64,000 bases of DNA from Acanthaster planci (lineage: Eukaryota > Echinodermata > Asteroidea > Valvatida > Acanthasteridae): NCBI RefSeq assembly GCF_001949145.1, contig NW_019091386.1:1723986-1787985 (forward strand), given 5' to 3'. A program made the position numbers and the translations under genes. Under the pieces are notes generated by a model. The model searched no databases. It had not been told where the DNA came from and was given only the letters and a program-made list of their open reading frames with translations. Of this stretch, positions 26,361 through 38,770 are shown one piece after another; position 1 is the stretch's first letter; each line of letters opens with the position of its first letter.

Positions 26361-27013
26361 TTTGAATGCCATTTCCAAGGTTCGTCTTGTTTTGCAGGTA
26401 AATATAGAAGTACCATACACTGAACAAGTAAATGCAACTTTTGAAATATGAAGACACTCATTCATTCCAAAATTTCCAAGCTATAGGCCTACTGTGGTAT
26501 AACAGCTTGATCTGGATAACTTGAGGCCCAACTTGCATTGACTATTCACCAAACAGATCATTTCATGATGGGTGCTTCCCTGCCTTTTATATTATCCCCT
26601 CCATCCCAATCAGTGCTCCTCAGGTGGCACAGGTAGACACCAAATTAGGTCATTCATTTCAACTCACACAGTTCTGCTGACTGAATTGAGGAATACTTTC
26701 CTTAATGAAAAGGCTTTTCCGGTTGTGTGAATAGAATTAACCAATGTGGACATCTGTAGCTCTTTGACCACAGGTGCACAGATTAGACCGATTAAAACTG
26801 TGCGCTTCAAATTAATCATTGTCAATCAGTGTGAGCTTGATGAGGATGGAATCGGACACTGAAATTGGACAGAAGCGCTTCATTGGCTATTGGATATCTA
26901 CTCAAGCTGGACAAAGAACGGTCTGGAGTCTTGTATATTTTTGGTGGAGCCTGAGGCATGTACATGTATGCCTCATTTTGAAGTGCTTGAGCGATCACGG
27001 AATGACAAGTTAA

Positions 27014-27140
27014 TAGAGGGTTTGCATGGCTGCCATCTTACAGGCCAGTGCTTCTGTTCCACGGGTTATGCACAAAAGGAGGTCTCCCTGTGGAACAAAA
27101 CAACTTCCCTGTAAGATGGTTACTACGCAAATCCTCTGTA
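27014..27140. mobile_element. Foldback MITE-like element, family A, copy 2
   Basis: Left arm starts tagagggtttgcatggctgc and contains ttctgttccacggg; right arm contains ccctgtggaacaaaac and ends aaatcctct. The arms pair with each other and both match copy 1 at 7414-7537 over most of their length, with more mismatches. Confidence 0.75.
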
Positions 27141-27655
27141 GAGCCATTTTTCCTGGTGAGCTTCTTAGCTAGCCAAAGGGAGATTGGGACAGTATCTTTC
27201 CTGGTGAATGAATGAATGATGAGCTCTGGCTTTTCCACCCTCCCTCACACTCCTCAGTGACAGGGCAGCCAGGGGTATTCAAACCATCAAACTCAATGGC
27301 CATGCCTCAAATTGCACCATAAATCTCTGCCAACCCTTCTTCCAACATCTTTCTGGCCATGGCAATTGAAAATTCTGTTTACCCCACCATCCGGATTTAG
27401 TTTGCCTGCAAAAGATAATTCAGTGTTTCAAAGTTGGAGGACAAGAATCTACAGATTATCCCAAATGACATGCTTCATTTTGTACTTGCCCTCTTACCGG
27501 TAGAATTCCTCATCTGATCCAAAACTGGTACAGTAAAGATCTCCAAGGAGTCTTAGTGAATGTATCAACCCAATTTAATATTTATGTTACACTTTTTTTG
27601 AGAGGATGAAAAATTCAGCAAATTCATGCCCAAAAAAAGGGCATGTGACAATTTA

Positions 27656-27790
27656 TTATAGCAGCTTTTTCTTTTTGGCCTGGGCCATGGCGCTCAGCTC
27701 AGCTCCCCAGGGGACTGGCTGCTGTTGAGAGGGACAGAAGGGGGGGGAGTTCATGTATATCTGCTTGACAGTTTCACCACCATCGCTGTC
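27656..27790 (-). CDS. Candidate alternative terminal exon (short isoform)
   Basis: A 44-residue open frame plus stop follows a good acceptor (gaacttgtcactcag, AG at 27792-27791). It starts in phase 0, the phase in which the FERM F2 exon (38771-39631) ends. The peptide reads DSDGGETVKQIYMNSPPFC, then PSQQQPVPWGAELSAMAQ and a basic tail AKKKKLL before TAA. The stop overlaps AATAAA (27657-27652), followed by a T-rich, GU-like stretch. Spliced after the F2 exon, it would give a protein with the armadillo-like region, REM and a cut F3 lobe but no catalytic RasGEF domain. I see no homology that names the tail. The AATAAA sits only a few bases after the last sense codon, so the 3' UTR would be very short. 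Chance remains possible; transcript data would decide. Confidence 0.35.
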   Translation of the reverse strand, partial: DSDGGETVKQIYMNSPPFCPSQQQPVPWGAELSAMAQAKKKKLL

Positions 27791-30700
27791 CTGAGTGACA
27801 AGTTCACAGACTGACAAGGAGGGAGAAAACAAGAAAGAAGATGTTGAATGAAGAAGATGTTTCTGTCCCCGTGAGTCATTGGGAGAGCTGGCGAGGGGTT
27901 TAGTGAAAGCACAGTCCCAGGACGTCCAATACTGAAGACGAGAAGGAGCGTTGTTGGAACAGGGCAACGGACTCCATTGGCCCACGGGTGCATCAGTTTG
28001 GAAAAAATCCCTTTAGTGTGGGCTTGGACCAATGTATTCATAACCAAGACAATTTTCGTTCAATTCGTTAAACCTTCACTTGCGGGACATTTTTGCTCCC
28101 ACGTTGGCACCTTCCTAAATCCTGCAATTTCCCCTGCAGTCAAACCAGTGCTGGCACATTCTCCACACTCACCACCAAATGCCTTGTCAAACTAACAGGT
28201 ACAATGTAAGTACCTTTCCATGATTTACTATAAACTCATCAAAAGCCTCATTTTAGACTTTGGCAGATTTTGGAGGATTGGGGTTATTCATTTGTATGGC
28301 ACATTAGGAGAGAAAAACTAAGGACAACCGACCCATCTTTAAAAATACCTGTAATATACTACGGTCACTGAATGAAAAGCACACATATGTACACGTGTAT
28401 TCTTCAGCTAAGCACATTTCCAGGACATCCGCCCAGGTTTTTTTTTTCCTTGGAGTTACCTAAGAGACGCATGCCCTCACTTTCATGAACATATGCCAAA
28501 GTCATTTCCGTTCTTGAAATTTATCTCTACTGTGGAAGAATGCATATTTCAACAATGGGAGATATTTAAAGGCGCAAGGCTAACAATAACACAGCTACAC
28601 AGACCCACATGTACGAGTACGATACACCTGTTCTGTTGTCAGGCCAATGATGTACAATCTAACACTTTCACCACCTGAGAAATACAGGTTTGAGTTACGA
28701 CTTCTCCGTTTTGTAACTCAAGATGCAAGTCAGTTTTAGAAAAATCCACTTACGTGGAAATAAAACAGTCTCACCACAGCGCTTGATAAGTTTTTGGTTG
28801 CCCTTTGTTTCTTTTTTCCCCCCTCAGTGCCGCTGTGGCTTCTGAACTTCTTTCCCTTCATTGGCAAGTTGTCTGTAGTAGGGGGTGCTGGGTCTGGCGT
28901 GTGAAGCCGTGACAGAAAGGTGCCAAGTGCAAAGTGGGGCAAACAAGCACCCCTGAGAGCTGGCCCAAATACCAGAGCCTCTTCTTTTAACTGAGCAGGT
29001 ACACATGTAATGGATGGTACTATGAATGTGCATTGCACGATTGCATGCACATGCTGGTGTATGCAGGGAGTCTAACAGTCAGTCACTGTTGGCAAGAAGT
29101 TGCATTTCACACTGCACAAAAAGATACATTAGCTGCAATAATGCGCGCATTTACAGTTGCAATTAACTTTGGCTGAAAATTTGCCGGCTTAGGTCAGGCA
29201 TGGTACAACTTTTTTGACTACATACAGAAGATGAAAACCTCAGAGAAAAAGAATTGAGATTTTACTTCACAATAAAGGGCAGAGTACTATCAAGCAGCAG
29301 TTATCTTAATACTTTTTGGCAATATCTATTCTGCGCAGTCTTGGAGGATTTCCAAATGCTTGTCCCCTGACGGATTTTTAAAAATATTTTTTTTAAATAT
29401 TAGCACCAAAACCAAGGAAAACAACACCAGCAAATAAAAGCAAGGATGTCGGGACTGTGAGTAAGGCTTTTGAGTTTTTCTTCTTCCACTTTTGAATTTG
29501 CCAACCCCCCCGGCACCAAAAACTGGATACGCTGCTGCCTCTAATCGTTGTTCAGTGATTTGACATTGTAGGATCAGTCATAACAGAAAGTTGATTCCTC
29601 CTGAGAGTGGAGCAGCCACTGGCGGCGGAAACGGCAGGGGCGACGGGGGGGGGGACACAGCCTGATGATCTCATGAATAGCTCTCCCACTTTGAAAACCG
29701 TTCCGCCGCCATTGGGAGTGGCAGTTATGAGTTTCAGAATTGATTGAATTCATTTCAATTTTGGTGTGAGTCAGACAAAGCATCAAGAACAAACAGAGAG
29801 CCTGCTCCACAGAAACACTCACATTTTCTCATACAAAAAGTAGTCCCATCTGTCTCTCAAAACCACATCAGAGTTTAATTTCACACTGAAGCCTCTGGTT
29901 CCCAGTTGCACATGGCTCCAACTTTGTACTAAAAAAAAAGTGAAAAGCAACTTCATAAAAACCAATTAATGATTGGTTTCCTGTTCTCAAAAGTGGCGCC
30001 CAAACTCTGTGGAGTTCTGAAAAGTTCAGACCTCTCCATCAGGGATGTTTTATAAATTATGGGCTCAGTCATCTGATAAAGGAAGAAGTGAAAGCTAGGA
30101 TTTCCAAGGGTAAGTCCACACTTCAAATTCCAGGCCATAAAAATTTGAATGACCAGCCTTGCCTCTTCATAAATTTCCTCTGGCACAAAATAACAGCACC
30201 CTTGGCTTTATCCCGAGACAAGATGGAGTTCTTCAGGGGGAGGGCACAGTGTCCTGCATTTCCAATCACTGTTCATGATCCTACAAAAGCCTTGTCGTGA
30301 ACAAATGCAAAAACACCATCCTCGGTTAATTCTCTCGGAGTGAGATCAAAGTAATCAATCACGGAAGTGCACATGCGCACCATTCATGTCTGGTGTCGCT
30401 CTTGCCCCCCCCATATCCACAGTTCAAGGTCTAATCCCACACATGTGCTATCTCTCTTCTGGAAGCCTCTCTATCCGTTGGCGTGTTTCTATAGTGCTAA
30501 AGTAAACCACTTGAATGTCACATACTCTAGATTCTAGCAGACCGAACCGCAACATCCACTCTGTCGTCGGAAGGCTACATGTGCCAAAGGGATGTTTTCA
30601 TGACGTACAACTTACCGCATATATACAGGGGCAAAAGATTAGACATTGGGCAGACAGATCAAGAACTGTTTTATATCAAATGTACAAAATGTGTACACAA

Positions 30701-32639
30701 CTGCAGTACCGGTACATCATATGAACATAAGAACAGATTATTTGAAAGAAAATGAATCTGGACAGTTCCATTGTTTGAGCATGTATAGGTAAAACAACAG
30801 TTTTCTGTTTTAGTTAAATAAATTCAACTCATGAACCAATATGAAATGTATCTCCAAAATCCAAGGAAATCAACGTTTCAACAAGAAGTTTTATCCATTA
30901 ATGATTAATCATCAATTCACCTTGGCTCTGCTGCAAACAAGATATAGGTATGGTAGATAACCCCTGGCGTGTGATCAGAGAGGGTTTAAAAAACACTGAA
31001 AACAAATCTGGACTCATTTCACTGATCAGATGAGCGCAGCGGGTAGATGGTGCATCAGCACTTTATCAGGTATATGTTTCAAGGGCAAAAAGGTTTCATT
31101 AGCTTACATACCGGGTACATGTACACTGTACATGTATATGTATATCTTATCAACTAACTCCAAAATTTATTACCAGGGAAATTTACTTTATGGACATTCC
31201 TACATCATAAAACTGAAGTATCAAAGGATATGATCAATCTTTATTACAGCTACCAGTACAAGACTTGGCCGAGGAGATGATACACGAAATATGTCGGCCT
31301 AGATACGTACATGTACAGTATGTGTACACAGTACATATACAGGTTTATTTAAAATACCTACATGTACATGTACAATAAACATAAATGTAGAGTTACTGTA
31401 ATTATTACCAGTACCTTAAATAATGACAAATGTATTTTAGTGAACTAGATGAACTTGATAAACCAAGCAGATGCACAGGTAGAAACCTGACTACACAGTA
31501 TGTCATAAACAATGGAAGAAATATGATGTCCTGGTATGTACACTACCGGGGTGATGTACAAAGGACATTCTATCAATGTTCATTATGATTACATACATGT
31601 ACTCTACATCTTTCAGACTGAATGAAGTCCTCATGGTGGGGCTAATTAATGAATCTTCAATGCAAACTTACTTGTAGTTCTTTACCACTGAAGGACCCAA
31701 ACTGAAACACAAATCTTGCAGGTGTATACTGGTAAAGAAACACCACCAGATGGAAGAGCCTCAAGCCTCCTTCATGTACATATGATAATGTTGTACCTCT
31801 GTACTGCTCTCTATGATAGCTACTTGGTACCAGCATGTAATGTATAGTGTAAGAGTACACCTAGTCTTACCTGTAATCTCTTTTATGCAGTGATATGCAG
31901 GTGGTAACTTACCTCTTCCAAAGCAAAGTTTCTGAAACTTCCTGTGACTACTTGGTGTGGAGTCTTCCTTAGACTAACAGGGTGTTAAGTAATCCATGGC
32001 TTTTTTCCAGAGTTCAAACGAGGTAATTTTTTTCTCCTCCAAGCCTGGTAAAATGGGCGTGTGCAGTGGTGAAGTTGTGGTGTTGGAACCAGCTGGAGCA
32101 AGGTACTGTTTGGCGACGAGGCCGAAGCCGAAATGAACGCTCTCAAAGTGGAGTGTGCTGTGAGAGGGTGGCTAGTTCTGGGGCAGGGTGATCTGAGCGC
32201 TTTGGGGCTTATAATGCTCGCTGACCTTTGTGCATATTATCACTGTCCATCATCTTTCAGTCAATCAGAGTGCAGCCTGGCAACAGGGGTGCCAGTGTGC
32301 AGGACAGGTGCCCAGCTTGGCCTCTATGTCATGTGTCTGTACAGTGTGTGTGTGTGTGCACACTGCAAAAGACAGTCCTCAAACAGACTACATAAAAATC
32401 CACCCACAAACAGATTGTTTGATGTAGTTTGGGGCTCAGCTGAGTTTGTGTAATCTAGTCACAGTATGGCTTAAGTGACCACAGACCACTGATCTCTACT
32501 ATACTGACTGTATAGAGATCAGTGCTACAGAGTTGTCAAAGGCCTTTAGGGTACCGGTACATGTACTGGTACATCTGACTCTGATACTGGATTTTAACAA
32601 ATCTATGGCTTTTAGTGCTGAATATTGTCTCAGGGTCTT

Positions 32640-33050
32640 TAGTTCTTGTTTTTCCTGTATTTGATCTTTGGTTTCCATCTTTCAATTTCCGTCTTTATAA
32701 TTTTTGATCTTTGGTTTCATGTTTGTTTTCAATTTGTAATCTTCTACCTGATTTTGGTTTATGATCTTTGTTACTGATCTTTGGTCTGTTTGTTTGAGTC
32801 CACCTTTTCTGATCTTCTATCTTTGGTCTTGTTTTGATGACTGCTCTGGGATGTTTAGTTTGCCTTTGGACTTTTGTCTTTCGACTTTTAGCCTGGTCTG
32901 AGGATTTGGTCTTTTTTAACATTCTGGTTTTATTAGATCTGCTGTCCTTGGATTTAGGATGTGGTTTTAGGAGATTGGCCTTTTGGGCTCTGTCGGCTTT
33001 TAGTTCCATGTATTTAGTCACTGTCCTTTGGGCTTTGGTGCTGTAGTTTT
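32640..33050. repeat. T/G-rich degenerate simple repeat tract
   Basis: On the plus strand the motif tgatctttggtttt and variants recur many times (for example near 32658, 32704, 32768 and 32786), with strong T over A bias. The opposite-strand ORF at 32695-33021 is a Lys/Asp/Gln-rich string built from the same degenerate unit (KIEDQK, NKDHKPKSG), so I treat it as repeat-derived and not a gene. Confidence 0.6.
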
Positions 33051-36000
33051 ATTTGAATGGACCGGTGTATAATTGGAGTTGGTTGGAACTGTATTTTACT
33101 GGTTGAATGTTCACTTTGTATTTACCACAAGTTGGAAGGCCATTTAGGGCCTAGTTTTTGTCCATTGATCATTTGGAGAATAGCTGGTTCACTTAAATTG
33201 TTTGTTGGTGGTTAGTTGGGTGAAGTGACACATGTCTTGGTTAGATATAGATGCATTAAATTTGTTTGTGATTATTACCACGGAGCTATGGTTTTTAAAT
33301 TTTTATTTGGTAATTGGCTTTGACGGTTTGGTGATAGGATGGTTTAACATGATTCTTGCCTGTTAAGGTGTCTTGCCTGTTAATGATACATGTATGTTGC
33401 CAATGGACGTGATAGCACAATGATGTACATGTATGTCGGTAAATACACACACTACATGGACAAAACACGCTTGCTTTTGAATGCAGGACTGAAGCAACTT
33501 TAGACAACTGTACTAAGAAGAGAGAAACTGCAGAGTACCAAACCAACACTACAGGGGGCATGGAAATCTGGGAATTCTAGCTGCTCCCACCAGGCTGGGG
33601 TTCTGGCGTGGCCTTGGGTCGATGTCGCTGGCAAGGCTCCCTCCCATCCTCAGGTGTCTTGACAACACCCCAGAAGGTTCCACTCAGATGGTCCTGGGGT
33701 TAGCCACAGCTTGCCCTCAGGAGCGCAGCGGGTGTCCTGGACAGGACAGCAAGTACTGAGTCACCGCTTAGCACGACAATGTTATGACTCTATTTGTCAG
33801 GAATTTGCAAGGCCAGGGTATATTTTGAGGTTGTGTAACCTTACCGCAGATCATTTTTTAATTTTTCTTTTGGGGGTGTTTTGTCTTGTGTTGTTTACTT
33901 ACCCGGGTAGAAAGATCCATGTTTCCTGAAGTTGTACTGTGACAATACATATGTGAAAAGTGTGATTTTTTTTCACTGTACATTCATGTGGCATTTCAGA
34001 TAAGATATTGTTATGTTTGCATGCATGCACCTGTCTGCGTAGAATTCTAAGAAAGTTACTTTAAATTTAAATGACTGACTTGCAGCTGTGCCCTAAGAAA
34101 TATTTGTGGTTAAAGCTTTTTGTGTATATAGTTTTCCTCACATAGGCCTACTGTACTTGGTGTTTGTATCGGAGCTTACAGGAATTCAACAAAATACATA
34201 CATGTACTAGTACCGAACATAACATGTACTTTAAACAAAAAATCATTTTAAGTTTTCAAAACACATGGAAATACAGAGATTATCATATTGATGAGTACAT
34301 GTAGGTATAATGACATATTGATAGGCAGTACAGTGAACTGTTTCAGGGTGGCATTGCAGGAGACAAATAGATTTGACTCTGTTCCCATTTCTTCAAGGAA
34401 AAATTGATGAACTTACTGGTACAGTGAATCAATAAATGTACAGTACATGTACCAGTACATGGACGAGAATGTAGCTTTGAAAATGCTAAAAGCCTTTTTT
34501 CTTTGTGGGGGCAAATTGACACCGATCTCATCACCGTTGAGTGGCGCCTTTTGTATTGTATACATGTACATACATGGACATGTAGACCTTTGAAGGGTAG
34601 TTTCAACATTACAGTCAAAACCAAGGGGAAACAACACAAGTGGTACAATGTAAATCACTCCAAAGCAAGTACGGAACACACTCGGCACTATCTCCAACAT
34701 CTGCAAGCCATTTTCTTTTGAATAATGAGACAAAACGTGACACAAGCCCCTTCTTATGATTTATGGTCAATAGAGGGAGTCCCATACCCTCTCACCAAAA
34801 CTTCCATATCATATACATACTATCCAAATTAACTGGGTCCCATCACTATTCTGGACACTTGAGATGCACAAGACCTGATCCCACGATGAGAAAAAAAAAA
34901 GACAAGAAAAAAAAAAGAGAGAGAGCAGAAGATGGACTACTGGTAACAGTACAAGAAAGGACACTACTGAAGCTTTAACTTCATACATACATATCCGGTA
35001 CCAGACAAGTACATGTACACTGTGATCATCATAGTAAAAATTGATGCATGCCAGAGAATGAATTTTAGAAACACTGCTGTATATCAAACCAGGATTAGAC
35101 AGAACCAATCCAATACCCCACGATACTGGCACATCAACTGTACATTTTTGTCCCCACAACTCAGTCTCAATTCCCTAATGAAAGAAGCTGTCCCTTAATG
35201 TGGGGCCAGCAATGCTGTAACAGGAAGGGGGACCACATGCCCCCAGCAGATGCCCACCCCCATTTGAAATCTTTGAATAACACATGTACATGTATCTCTA
35301 TTTTTTTGTTATTTACAGTGTATTTTTTTATATATAAACATGTTTATACAGGGTAAAATTGTTCAGCAATAGCTGTTTTTCAAATTGGTCATTCTCAAAA
35401 AAATATACAAATCCACCGGTAATAATATGGTTAACACAAGAAAGACATATAATATAAAAAATGAATATTGACTACAAAAAGGTACATCCTGTATACTGTG
35501 TCCTTGTAAGAGATGCAGCTGTTGAAATGCAGCTGCAGCTTATTTTCTTGTGGCCCCCCTTGTAAAAATGTGCGCTCCCCTGTGTCCCCTCCTCACAAAT
35601 TTAGCCCTAGTCACACCCCTAGGGGACAGCCAGCTGGGCACATGCATCCCATCAGTAAAAGAACAATGTACATGTACAGTGTTTATTTGATGTAAACTAT
35701 GAGTACACATTACCGGTGTATGTACATGTACACCATACACCGGTAGTACTGGTACTAGTACACAGTTAACAAGATACATGTACATGTACAGCACATTCCT
35801 TATGCCATACACAACTACCAGTAATGGTATTCGCACAAGTGCCTAAACTTGTTTTCCACAATTTAAGCTTTTGTTTCATCGGGAGGTGTGCAGAATTTCC
35901 ACAACTTGCCCCTGGCAAGTACACATGTACATGTAGATAGAAATGATTGGGATCCTATCACTTGGAGAGTATACATGTACAACTACAAGTGACTTCTCTA

Positions 36001-37779
36001 CCTGTAAGTTCAAGGTTTTTTGAGAATCCACTACCGGTGCCTAATCCAATCAGAATGTATTTCCGGTCAATCTCCTCATCTACCAGTATTTAGACTTTCT
36101 TGTCAGTCTTTGGTGGCGGTGGACATTTCCAAGAAGCTAAAGAGAGGCCTTTCCCTCTCAAGGCCTCTCACGATTTATCTCTCTCAAAATCTCCCCCCAG
36201 TGGTGGAATTCACCTGAGATGAACTCCTGTCTCCCTTGGAGGCACTGCTGTTTTTCTCAAGAGTCATGCTACATGTGCCACTCAAAATTCTTCACCAGGT
36301 GAAGTGGATGGCCCTGCACTGTATCAAGGAACGCGATCCCCCCAACATTCTCGAAGTCAGATGCACACCCCTGCTGCGAGGAGACTGCCCAAGTGAAATC
36401 CAAGCGACGTACATGAGAAATAGCAATATCATTCACCCTGTAAAATCTGGCCGGGATGTTTTTAAGCTTATAAAAAAAATTGTGATGTGCATTCCGTGTG
36501 CGTACCACTTCTACATTTTATGACAATCCATCAAATAAAGTGCACAAGTTCATTTTTAAATTACTTTTCCAGCATGTCCAATTAATGAAAACATGGGCAT
36601 ACAATGTACATGTATATGTGATGTACCGGTACATGTACATGCACAAATGTATGGCATGGTACTGTGCATGTACCGCTATATAGGGCCTACCCATAAATTT
36701 TCGTGTACAAGAATTCTGATGACTGGATCGGAGGAAAAAAATAGTGTCAAGGTGATCTTTTCTGGCACATGTTCATGGTTGGTAACCACATGCAGGTTTA
36801 CGAGCAGGATTTATTTAGTGTGCAGTTTATTAGAGGTGCACTTGTCTAGAACTTACAGTAGTATGAGAATCCAGTCAGGTACATGAAAATGTACTGTACT
36901 CGTAACATAGGCCCTACCCCCAGAGCTGTAATCTTCATTTCAAATCCAAAAACCAAAGGCAAAGCATTTTTACAACATGATCCCCTCAAAAGTCCCCCTC
37001 TCCCGCCACAAGAAAATAAACTCAAACCAGCTGTCTACAAAGTTCTATTTGGATGCAGGAATTTCCTTTAAGGAAATGTTTATATTTTGCAAAATATCCC
37101 TTTATGGGAGGTTGTTAGAATTTCCAAAGTTTTAAGGGAACAACCAAAAAGAAATACATGTAGATCTATGGTAGGATACTGCACCCAACATACATGTACA
37201 TGTACTTCTACACTGGTACATTATGTACTGACCGTACATTCATGTATACACAGTACATTATACTGATTGGAATTTTGAATGAAACAAATTAGCCTTTTTC
37301 TCTCTTGGCCATTTTTTTGGGGGGTGGAGGGGATACAGGGGTTTGAGGGAGAAACTATTGTCCCCTTCTCATACAAGTTACCAGTATACCACTGACCCCC
37401 CATCCTGAGATCAGACTGTCTAGAGAGTGGGAAGCGTCCATAATGGCATAAAGAAAAACCACTATATTCTCTGTCCATACCTCCTGGTACATGTATTATT
37501 TAGTAAATTTGGCCTTCATCCCCCCCCCTTCCAAATCAAATCATTGGGGTGTTTGTGGTTTTGTGGCTTTTGGGGGATAAAGAAACACAATCTGGAGTTT
37601 CAGGACAACTTGTCACCCTTCTGCTCGTCTTGTCTAGACACAAGGTGTCCCTCCAAACAGCCTGAGTCATAGTATGTACCAGTACAAGCACATCACTCCC
37701 ACTCAAATCCCACTGGAAAAAAACACACATGGCATTATCACACAAACTCTTGGAGTTTTTGACAACTTTGGTAATGACG

Positions 37780-38060
37780 TACTGTACATGTTACAATGAT
37801 GCATGTCAGCACGTATTAGTACTACACATACACATGGATACATGTACGATGTACATGTAGTGTACCAGGAACATGTACATGTACAGTACAAGTACAACTC
37901 CACGTGTACCGATACAGTACATGTACTGTACATGTGTACGTACATGTATACCGGTATACCCACACACAGTAAGAGTAAGTAACAAAAAAAGCTGGCAAGG
38001 ATCTTTTATGACCTACTACTGGTAGTACTGTACATGCACATGTACATGTACTGTGTCCCA
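37780..38060. repeat. Dense TACATG/CATGTA palindromic hexamer cluster
   Basis: Over about 280 bases, most sequence is made of gtacatgtac-type units with variants gtaccggtac and gtactgtac. Each unit is its own reverse complement, so the cluster can form many alternative hairpins. Minus-strand ORFs here (rich in Tyr, Thr, Cys, His and Val) are simply translations of the repeat. Confidence 0.85.
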
Positions 38061-38770
38061 TTGTGATTTACAATGTTTGCCTTTTCAGAGAACCTTTTGG
38101 GCATACCAGTGCCAAGAACTGTTTGAGTGAATGATACCACATACCACACACTCAAACAAGTGCACAATAGCAGGAAGTTCAGACGGCTTTAGTCATTCTA
38201 CGTGTAATCCTTGGCAGCGATTTATAAAGTTTCCAATTCACGGAGGAAAGCTGAAATAAAAAACATGTTTAGTGAACAAAAATGAAAACAGTTTGGCGGC
38301 TATTCTGACCAGCGAGGAATGTTCCCGGTTTCCCAAGGGGATTGTGTACATCAAGAGGAACTGACAAAAATCAAAGCCCGGTAGAAGTGGGAAATCAAAT
38401 CAACACTACAGGTACACAAAGAGACAGCATGATAAACTTCTTAACCAAATGCCCTCAAGACATGATTGGTGGAACATGTACATATGTATTTGCCGCAAAA
38501 GAGAAAAAAAAATCCAGCAAGACACAGCATCCCTGCATTTCTTTACTTCTAACCCAAGAACAGTGGTGCCTGACATCTTCGCAGTGTGATGGATGTCATG
38601 AAAAGAGGAAACGATGATGAAACAAAAGATGAAACATCTGTGTCAGAAAAACCTGTCAAAGCTAACAATACATGTAATTCATCATGTGCAGAAAAATGTA
38701 CACGTACACAGAAGGTCAACGACATTACACCATTATAACATCATTCATAAACAAGCATGCATATACTGAC

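Larger units (their letters stand above)
12053..38770 (-). other. 26.7 kb intron within the FERM F3 lobe
   Basis: Donor AAG|GTCAGT at 38770-38769, acceptor at 12054-12053. It splits the F3 lobe after its first strand. The intron is AT-rich, CpG-poor and crowded with TACATG runs, densest at 35690-35800, 36600-36680 and 37780-38060. It also holds tandem duplications (13.6, 22.4-23.2 and 26.0-26.3 kb), two MITE-like copies (20.9 and 27.0 kb), two telomere-ended short elements and a T/G-rich degenerate tract (32.6-33.1 kb). A plausible alternative terminal exon lies at 27656-27790. I find no other gene, on either strand, that I can support. Confidence 0.75.

Noticed and set aside
28736-29050. Minus-strand ORF with an acceptor-like site (cctgctcag) and possible donor GTGAGA
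   Set aside because: Would insert within the F3 lobe between RLKKK and APRILC, which already join well; the peptide has no recognisable content.
32133-32453. Plus-strand ORF of 106 codons, Cys-rich
   Set aside because: Includes a tgtgtgtg microsatellite translated as Cys/Val; no signal peptide arrangement or family pattern.
36236-36523. Open frames on both strands around 36.3-36.5 kb, locally CpG-richer
   Set aside because: Neither frame shows a domain; no fitting splice sites. Possibly a decayed repeat.
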